Under the pieces are notes generated by a model. The model was not told the DNA's origin. It made no database searches and saw only the letters and a list, made by a program, of their open reading frames with translations. The position numbers and the translations under genes are program-made. This document shows, piece by piece, positions 58,041 to 64,000 of a stretch of DNA of 64,000 bases (the first letter of the stretch is position 1; the number at the start of each line of letters is the position of its first letter). The stretch is taken from positions 2,976,001-3,040,000 of the forward strand of contig JALBUN010000023.1 of NCBI GenBank assembly GCA_025174535.1. The letters run 5' to 3'. Source of the DNA: Cantharellus purpuraceus (taxonomy: Eukaryota; Basidiomycota; Agaricomycetes; Cantharellales; Hydnaceae).

Positions 58041-59867
58041 ATGTCATCTCTCAGGGAGATAATGGATGCTCAAGATGAGCATCCAATGGAAGTTGAACAA
58101 ACTTCCACAGCAGCAGCACCTGCAATGAGTGCTGCAGATATGATCAGAGGTCATCAAGATGAGATGACCTGGAAAATCAGCAGATGGCATGGTGGCACTG
58201 CCATCCATCACCCTCACAGGTGTAACAAGTGCAACGCATATGTATTGCACTTAATTGAGGCCTAAAATAGAGGCTGACTATATCTTTCCACTGCTTCGGT
58301 GGAAAGAGCTCTAAGAGTCATGTGGCCATGACTTATACATGACATCGAAGATGATGTCGTGACACCTTATTGTGAAGACTACAATAAGATGTACAAAGAT
58401 AACTTGGACTTGTTTGTGCAGGTCCAAGAACTTGAAGGACTTTTTGACAATGAGAAGTCTGAAGTAACTCATCTCAGAGACAAGTTAAAAACACTGAAGG
58501 AGGCTGCTGATACACCTCCTATGTTCAAAACCAAGCTCACAACAGTGCACTTGGCCCCAGTAGCATTGCTATCACATGCTATGGCAGGCAAATCATTGCC
58601 TGCCACTATGCTGTCACAACCTGTGGCTTCATTGTCATGGGAAACAATTGATCTCACCAAAGAGGATGATCTCCCAAGCAAATTGCCTTGGGTCAACCCT
58701 TGAGGGTTCAAAGGTCAAGATTGAGATGACACTGACCCAATCTGGGAGGGATACGACCACAACTGTGGTCTCCTCCTGGCTAGCATTCCTAAGGGTGCTA
58801 AGCAACCAGGCAAACTCAAAGAGTTTGCCCTATCAGGAATTGAAGCTGAGATTGATCAGCTTCAAAAGGAATATATGGCTGGTGATGCCAGCCATACCTT
58901 AAAAGACCCAGCATTGAAGATGCTGGAAGAAGCCGAGCATATGAATTATTGCAAACACTGGGATGATTTCAGGCATGCTCTCAAGCATGCCAATGTGGGG
59001 AAATCATTCCCCAAATGGGCACCATGGTTCATGACTGCAGTTGACCCTCCCAGAGCAGTCACTGACCACCTGCCACAACCTCTGGGCAAGTCTGCCCCTA
59101 TCAGGGCAGACTGTTTTGACATCTGCAATATGGACACTCTGGAGTTCATATCACTCCATAAAAAGGCATTGGCCATGCTGTTCACAGAACGGACTGTATC
59201 AATGTGCAGAGTCATCAAGAGAATGACTCTGCTGGCTTGTGCTGATAATGCAAGTCTTATTGTCACTCTACCAACCACACCAGTAGACACACTTGCCCTC
59301 ATACAAAGGTAGCAAGTAAACCCTAATGGGGTCCCCCCAGCCATCTGACAGGAGTCAGATGGTACTATGAACTGGTAAATAAGTAAAAATATGTTTTATT
59401 TTTAATTTTTATCACCAACTCTTGGTGACACCTTTCATGCTTCAGTCACTGGAGTGTATGATTGGGGGAATCACTCCCCCAAAGGACATACTGAATTAGA
59501 GCTTGCACTCTGGTTTGGGCAATCAGGAGGCATCACCCCCGATTGTGCTGCTATATTAGAGGAGTTTGCTAAACACATCACCTCTGGAGCAGCTTTTAAC
59601 CAGCCCGCTAGGGTTGGTAAGCAAAAGCAGGAGACTCAGGGAGTCTCCCAAGCAGCTCATAAAGCTGCTAAATGCTCTCTTGCTGAGCATTTAGGTCACA
59701 ATCAACTTAATCGTGAACTTGATTGGGATGCTGCAGTAGCAATTGCATCCTCCTCATCCATTCAAGTGGATGAGGATACCACAACCATGTCGGGGATAAC
59801 TGAGAGCTGTCCCCCTCCAGAACCAGATGAACAAGATGACCATATGGACACTGACTTGTTGGAGTAG
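58041..59867 (+). pseudogene. Gypsy-1 third reading frame (ORF3), broken, function unknown
   Basis: A single reading frame of about 609 codons downstream of the chromodomain, interrupted by in-frame stops (for example 58263-58265 and the TGA after the open piece ending 58703). Open pieces all lie in the same phase: 58041-58265, 58359-58703, 58875-59312 and 59454-59867. The product begins MSSLREIMDAQDEHPMEVEQ. It has a CxxC pair (HRCNKCNAY), a heptad-like segment (VQELEGLFDNEKSEVTHLRD) and a Trp/Pro-rich part (FPKWAPWFMTAVDPP), and ends in an acidic EPDEQDDHMDTDLLE. I recognise no enzyme or envelope motif and see no membrane helix. It lies between pol and the polypurine tract, so it belongs to the retroelement. 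Confidence 0.65.
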
Positions 59868-59920
59868 CTTCATAAGGAGCTGTATGATTAAGAAGTACTG
59901 AATGAGATTGTGTCTCATTC

Positions 59921-59933
59921 AAAAAGGGGAGGG
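59921..59933 (+). other. Polypurine tract of gypsy-1
   Basis: The 13-base purine run aaaaaggggaggg directly precedes the 3' LTR, as required for plus-strand DNA priming in LTR retrotransposons. Confidence 0.85.
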
Positions 59934-60201
59934 TGTAAGTACCCAAGGTACTTACTTACTATAGTATATAAGTATAATTGATATATGCAGCATTCCCTTA
60001 AGGAATGTTGTCCTCTTGGTAGATGTATGCACCTATAGGGTGCATATGTATAGTTATTATGTAAGCCAGTAGACCCAGTACACATGTGGGTCCACTTATA
60101 GTAGATAGAACTTAGCTAAAAACCACACTGTACAACACATTGCCCAACCAATATACTTGGTTGAGTTCTGTGCAACAATGTGAACTAAGGCACAATTTAC
60201 A
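59934..60201 (+). repeat. Gypsy-1 3' LTR, intact
   Basis: 268 bp starting TGTAAGTACCCAAGGTACTT and ending GGCACAATTTACA. It contains a TATA-like tatagtatataag and several hairpins (GTAAGTACC/GGTACTTAC at 59935-59955, TATGCACC/GGTGCATA near 60030). It matches the 5' LTR and provides the empty-site sequence for the 3.26-kb insertion. Confidence 0.9.
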
Positions 60202-60776
60202 GGGAGCTTCTCTATGAAATCCATGGAAATGGAGTTCCATGGTTGCTCCAGAACCGGAAGTTGCTTAAGTGTTCCATAGGGTTTGTGCCTTTGCAATTTT
60301 GAGTGCATACATGTGGTACAAGAGTTACAGTAGTGTTGAATATACTCTCACATTTTTGGCCATATGTAGTCCTGTTGGATTAACCCTTGTGTGTGGTTTT
60401 GCCTGAAGTGGCCAGAAATCAGGTGATCATGATAGTACTGCAAAACTTGGAGTTGGAGACCGTTGACATCAGGGACATATAACCAGTCATTGTGTTGGAG
60501 GTGTCTTTCAGGGTCAAGTGACCACTTCAGAACTGAAAGGTCATCCAAGTGTTTAACTGCAACAGGATCAGATTGGAGTGATGAGTGGATGTCAGAGTGG
60601 AGTTGGTCAATGTCCATGATGGTGACAGCTTGGAGGGTGGGAGTCATGAGGGTCAATGCTTGTAGGGATGATGCCAGCTGCTTGTTAGTGAACACAGGAT
60701 GAAAGTTGTGTGGATTTACAGTGGCATAGTTGCTACTCCCCTCTTTAGGGTAGATGTCCCAGCATCTAGTTAACAC
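60202..60776 (-). pseudogene. Gypsy-2 integrase N-terminus, truncated
   Basis: Encodes the H2C2 zinc-finger region (LQYYHDHLISGHFRQNHTQG, then IQQDYIWPKM) and the start of the core (PWNSISMDFIEKLP, first catalytic Asp). It ends abruptly at the gypsy-1 LTR. The remainder of the integrase is not found left of gypsy-1. Confidence 0.78.
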
Positions 60777-60779
60777 ATT

Positions 60780-62442
60780 GGGTTTTGTCTGAGTTGACCA
60801 GGGTGGAAGCAGATAATGAGATTGAACTGAGACAGGTATTCAGACCATCAGACTTGTCTCCAGGTGAGTAGTTTCATCATGGAGAAGTATTCCAGGTTCT
60901 TGTGGTCCATTATGATGTCTACCAGATTGGAGGGGCCTTTGAGGTAGTGTCTCCATATCCAGAAGGCTTCATATATGGCAAGGAGCTCTTTGTCATGGAT
61001 GTCATAGTTCAGTTTAGAGGACATAAATGTATGAGTGAAAAGCAATCAGATGGACTTGTCTGTCATGTATGATGGACAGGATTGCAGTGAGTGCATAGTC
61101 ATAGGCATTGGTCTCTAATAGGATAGGAATGTCTGGAACCCAATGAGTCAGTATTGGAGTGGAGGTAAAGGCCTTTCTCAAGGTCTCAAAGCTCCGTCTA
61201 CATTTGTCAGTGAAATTCCATTGGATACCCTTCCTAGTAAGCCAGGTGAGCAGAATGGTAATATTGGAATAGTTGTGGATGAAGTATTGGTAGAAGTTGA
61301 TGAACCCTAGGAAGGGCTGTACGTCTTTGACTTTCCACAGTTCCAGCCATTCCTGTATGGCTTTGATTTTGTCATTGGACATTGTCAGTCCTACAGGGGA
61401 GGGGATATAGCCTAGGTACTCAACTGAGTCAGAGTGGAATTTGCACTTGTTGGTGCAGGTGAAGAGGCCATGTTGGCAGAGATGTCGGAGTACCTCCCAG
61501 ATGTGTGTCTGATGTTCATCTTCATTATCTGAATATACCAAAATGTCGTCTAAGTAAACAAGGATGGTAACATCAAGGAGGTCAGAAAAGGTATCATTCA
61601 TGAACCGCTGGAAGGTGGCTGGAGCATTGGTTAGTCCAAAGGGCATGACACACCATTCGAAAGATCCATATTGGGTGTGAAAAGTTGTTTTCTACTCATC
61701 ACCTTCTCAGATACAGACTAGATGATAGGCATAGCAGAGATCTATTTTGGAATAGATCTTAGCCTTTTGTGGGCTCTTGAGCAGGTCCATAGTGCAGGGT
61801 ATTGGGTACTGGTCTTTTTTGGATCTTGTTGAGTCCACAGAAGTTGACACATAAATGGAGTGATCCATCCTTTTTGCAGACAAATAGGACCAGAGCCCCA
61901 TGGGGGGATAGGGATGGGTGGATGAAGCCTGTGGCCAAGTTCTTGTCTATGAATGTTCAGAGGGCCAGTAGCTCTTTTTGGGATAGCAAGTAGATAGGGC
62001 CAAGTGGAGGGGTGGAGTTGTTGTCCAACTCAATCTTGAGATTGTACGGTCGGTGTTCCACTAGAGAGTTGGCTTTAGATTTGCTGAACATGTCAGCGAA
62101 CTCATGATACTCCTTAGAAACCATAGGTAGGTCTGGTGGAGCTGATCAAGCAGAACAGCCAGCAAGGAGAATTGGATTGGAGAGGTGAACCTGAAACATT
62201 TGTGATCCATCCAGTTTGCTTAGTCTGGTGAAGACCATAGCATCCATCATCGATATAGATGGAGGGGTAGGTAGAGTATCTATCAGAGTGGAGTCAGCAG
62301 AGGTGGAAGACAATTTCACACCTATAGTTGCTGGTGACATCAGGGATGACACAGCCTGCACTGGAGAATAGAATGTGATATGGCCCAATGCCCAGTCAAT
62401 CAATGGATTGTAGCAGGTGAGCCAATTATGTCTGAGAACCAC
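60780..62442 (-). pseudogene. Gypsy-2 protease/RT/RNase H
   Basis: Open pieces at 62442-62146 (VLRHNWLTCYNPLIDWA, protease end), 61901-61707 (RT start) and 61646-61014 (RT palm: [17 protein letters not shown] and [16 protein letters not shown] with the catalytic Asp pair, then the FLGFINFYQYFI connection). RNase H is at 61045-60848 (ELNYDIHDKELLAIYEAFWIW and TDHKNLEYFS). Intervening stops such as the TGA after WRQV show it is no longer functional. The RT region is about 90 percent similar by eye to the + strand fragment at 52455-53686. Confidence 0.85.
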
Positions 62443-62604
62443 AGAATAGCTGGAGTCAAGCAGAGTAACATAAAATGTAAGGTTCTGGATTTCTCCAACA
62501 GAAAAATGGATAGACAGGTCAATAGCTTGTGAAATAACAGCATTAGTAGTGCCATCAAATAATCAGAGTGATATCAGAGTTATGGTGTATGTGCAGAGTT
62601 TATG

Positions 62605-63912
62605 TCAATTGGAAAAAGAGGAATCAAGGAAACAGTGAGTAGAACCAGAGTCAATTAATGCTTGGACAGTTGTATCAGGAATGGAGTTGGAGTGGACAAG
62701 GAGGGTAAGAGAGTCAGAGTGAGAAAGAGTGGATGCATTCAGGCAGATCTCATTTGTTGCATGGGGAGTACCAACACAGCCCTCAGCCCATATGGAGGCT
62801 AGAGGACTGCTTACTATTTTTTTTTTGGCCATTGACTTGGCATTGGACTTGTCCACCATAGCATTGGCTGCATGGCCCTTTGCTTTTATGGCAGACAAGG
62901 TTGCCTTGTTGCACTCCTTGGCTTGGTGACCAGGCTTTCCACAGAACAGACAGAGGTTGTTGTCCATGCAGCACTGGCATTCCTGCTGGGTAAGTTTGCC
63001 ATCCCTTCCCAGCTTGGTGGAGAGGTCCAGAGTACTCTTGTGAGCTCCAGAGTTGTTGCCAGGGCTGGAGTTGTTCTGACTGGAACCAGAACCAGTGGCA
63101 TTACCAGTGTTTGACTTCTGGCCAGAGTTGGTGGTGGTCTTCTTATTGGACCACTTGTTGGACTTTGGGGTCTTGTCTGATGATTTGTCTGACTTGTTGT
63201 TAGCCGAATTTTTGCAAGAGACCTCAGATTGATGTTCCCAATAACAGACATCAATGGATTGGGTGAGTTTGTGAAGGTTAACCAGAGTATCCAGCTTGCC
63301 GACATGTGATATCTCATCCTTGATGCAGGATGGGAGGCCAACATAAAATTGGCATTGGAGTGCAGCATCACCCCATTGGACTTTCAGAGCTAGCTGCTGG
63401 AAACTCACAATATATTTTGTGATCTTGTGATTTTCCTTCATCTGAAGTCAATTGAGTTCATTCTTGGCATCGGCCTCAGGGTTGTAAGGACCAAAATTGG
63501 TCTGGAGTTTGGAGATGAAGTCAGAGTAGTCCTATGACCATATCAGGTCATTAGAGTTGTCCATGAGCACTGGCTTGAAGTAGTCCAGTGTGGTGCCCTT
63601 GAGATAGGACATGGCAAAGGTGACCTTCGCCCAATCAGATGTAAACATGTTGGGGTGGTCATGGAAGTTCAATCAGCATTGTACCAGGAATGGTTGGAGT
63701 TTGCATGGATTGGAGCTGTTAAAAGGGCTGGGTTCCCAGACCTTGGTCTGGGACTTAGGAGCTTGTGGGGTATGGATGTTGCTGGCAAGCAGGGAGATGG
63801 CTTGTGCCAGATTTGGAGAGGGTGGAGTATTGTCCTCTTTATTGACAGCCTCTATATGGCCCATTGGTTCTTCAACAACCTCGGAGATGGTGTTGATCCT
63901 GGGAGCGGGCAC
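62605..63912 (-). pseudogene. Gypsy-2 gag and protease start
   Basis: Two open pieces (63912-63673 and 63441-62605) with stops between them. The second includes a capsid segment (YVGLPSCIKDEISHVGKLD), a Ser/Asn/Gly-rich linker, a zinc knuckle CLFCGKPGHQAKEC (about 62916-62957) and the aspartic-protease motif ALIDSGSTHCFLD (about 62629-62667). This is the usual order for this chromovirus group. The upstream part of gag runs toward the window edge. Confidence 0.82.
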
Positions 63913-64000
63913 CTCAATGGTTCATGCATGTTTGGAATTGGCAGTGGATTGTGGCATTGGGGTAGGAGTGAGTATGGCAGTTCAAATTTACTGTTGTGCA

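Larger units (their letters stand above)
43506..60201 (+). mobile_element. Gypsy-1: Ty3/gypsy chromovirus with several nested insertions
   Basis: A retrotransposon with LTRs of about 268 bp (TGTAAG...TTTACA) at both ends, reading rightward. Its own parts are the 5' LTR (43506-43531 and 46797-47022), the leader (47023-47113 and 48197-48520), gag (to about 51075), pol (53735-56583), integrase end and chromodomain (57189-57648), an extra reading frame (58041-59867), a polypurine tract and the 3' LTR. Everything else inside is later insertions. Protein similarity is to the fungal chromoviruses with RT motif YLDDIFVYS (54454-54480). Stop codons, many of them TGA, break every reading frame, so the copy is dead. 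The sequences just outside the two LTRs do not match each other, so the ends may have been rearranged. A dense pattern of short inverted repeats runs through it (see findings). Confidence 0.85.
60202..64000 (-). mobile_element. Gypsy-2: Ty3/gypsy chromovirus, truncated, minus strand
   Basis: A second retrotransposon reading leftward, entering from the right edge with gag and cut off inside its integrase at 60201 by the 3' LTR of gypsy-1. Its 5' LTR is outside the window. Order on the minus strand is gag, zinc knuckle, protease, RT, RNase H and integrase start. Most domains keep long open stretches but several stops are present. Sequence and codon use differ from gypsy-1 and the short-hairpin pattern is absent. 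Confidence 0.85.

Noticed and set aside
1..64000. tRNA or rRNA genes
   Set aside because: I looked for tRNA-like A and B boxes with pairing arms and for rRNA signatures and found none I could support by eye. A dedicated search could still find one.

Overview
The window is nuclear DNA of a filamentous basidiomycete, most likely an Agaricomycete. Genes are dense and split by many short GT-AG introns of about 48-90 nt. The gene set is typical of a plant-matter-associated mushroom genome: a CBM1-mannanase, a PL14 polysaccharide lyase and an F-box protein. The right third is packed with Ty3/gypsy chromovirus retrotransposons. All exon coordinates below were read by hand from splice signals and reading frame. 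For Cdc25, glyoxalase-like, kinase, mannanase, histone H3, the release-factor-like gene, Rab11, the RBR ligase and the Cys-rich membrane protein the summed exons are an exact multiple of three.

Left two thirds (1-39692), in order: Cdc25 phosphatase (+), glyoxalase-like protein (+), a Ser/Thr kinase (-), a secreted GH5 mannanase with CBM1 (+), histone H3 (-), a small single-pass membrane protein (+), a mitochondrial class-I release-factor/ICT1-like protein (-), an F-box protein (-), a large Cys-rich furin/EGF-like single-pass membrane protein (-), a PL14 lyase (+), a type IIC (Na,K-ATPase-like) P-type ATPase (-), a Rab11/Ypt3 GTPase (+), an Ariadne-type RBR ubiquitin ligase (+), the polyadenylation WD40 factor Pfs2 (+) and a CBM21 PP1-regulatory protein (-). 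These are mostly unrelated housekeeping and secreted functions, with no sign of a biosynthetic cluster.

39693-42185 is a gene-poor transition. From about 42.1 kb to the end the window is a nest of mobile elements. A chromovirus here called gypsy-1 spans 43506-60201 on the + strand. Its 3' LTR (59934-60201) is intact and preceded by a polypurine tract. Its 5' LTR is split by a 3.26-kb terminal-inverted-repeat element with an exact ATA duplication. Other insertions sit in the leader (LTR tandem, GGTGT duplication), in gag (519-bp MITE, TTA duplication), in 5' pol (fragments of other elements) and between integrase and chromodomain (607-bp solo LTR). A second chromovirus, gypsy-2, is present as a + fragment (52455-53686) and as a longer - strand copy that runs off the right edge (60202-64000). 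Both are decayed by many stop codons.

The most unusual signal is in gypsy-1. Its own sequence (leader, gag, pol, an extra third reading frame and the LTR) is studded with short perfect inverted repeats (arms 7-12 bp, short loops), far more than chance predicts and not seen in the neighbouring gypsy-2. Other points worth a look: an extra ~610-codon reading frame downstream of the chromodomain, a CpG-rich minisatellite island carried inside the TIR element, a 7-nt microexon in the ATPase, a one-residue-longer histone H3 tail and a frame conflict in the PL14 gene.
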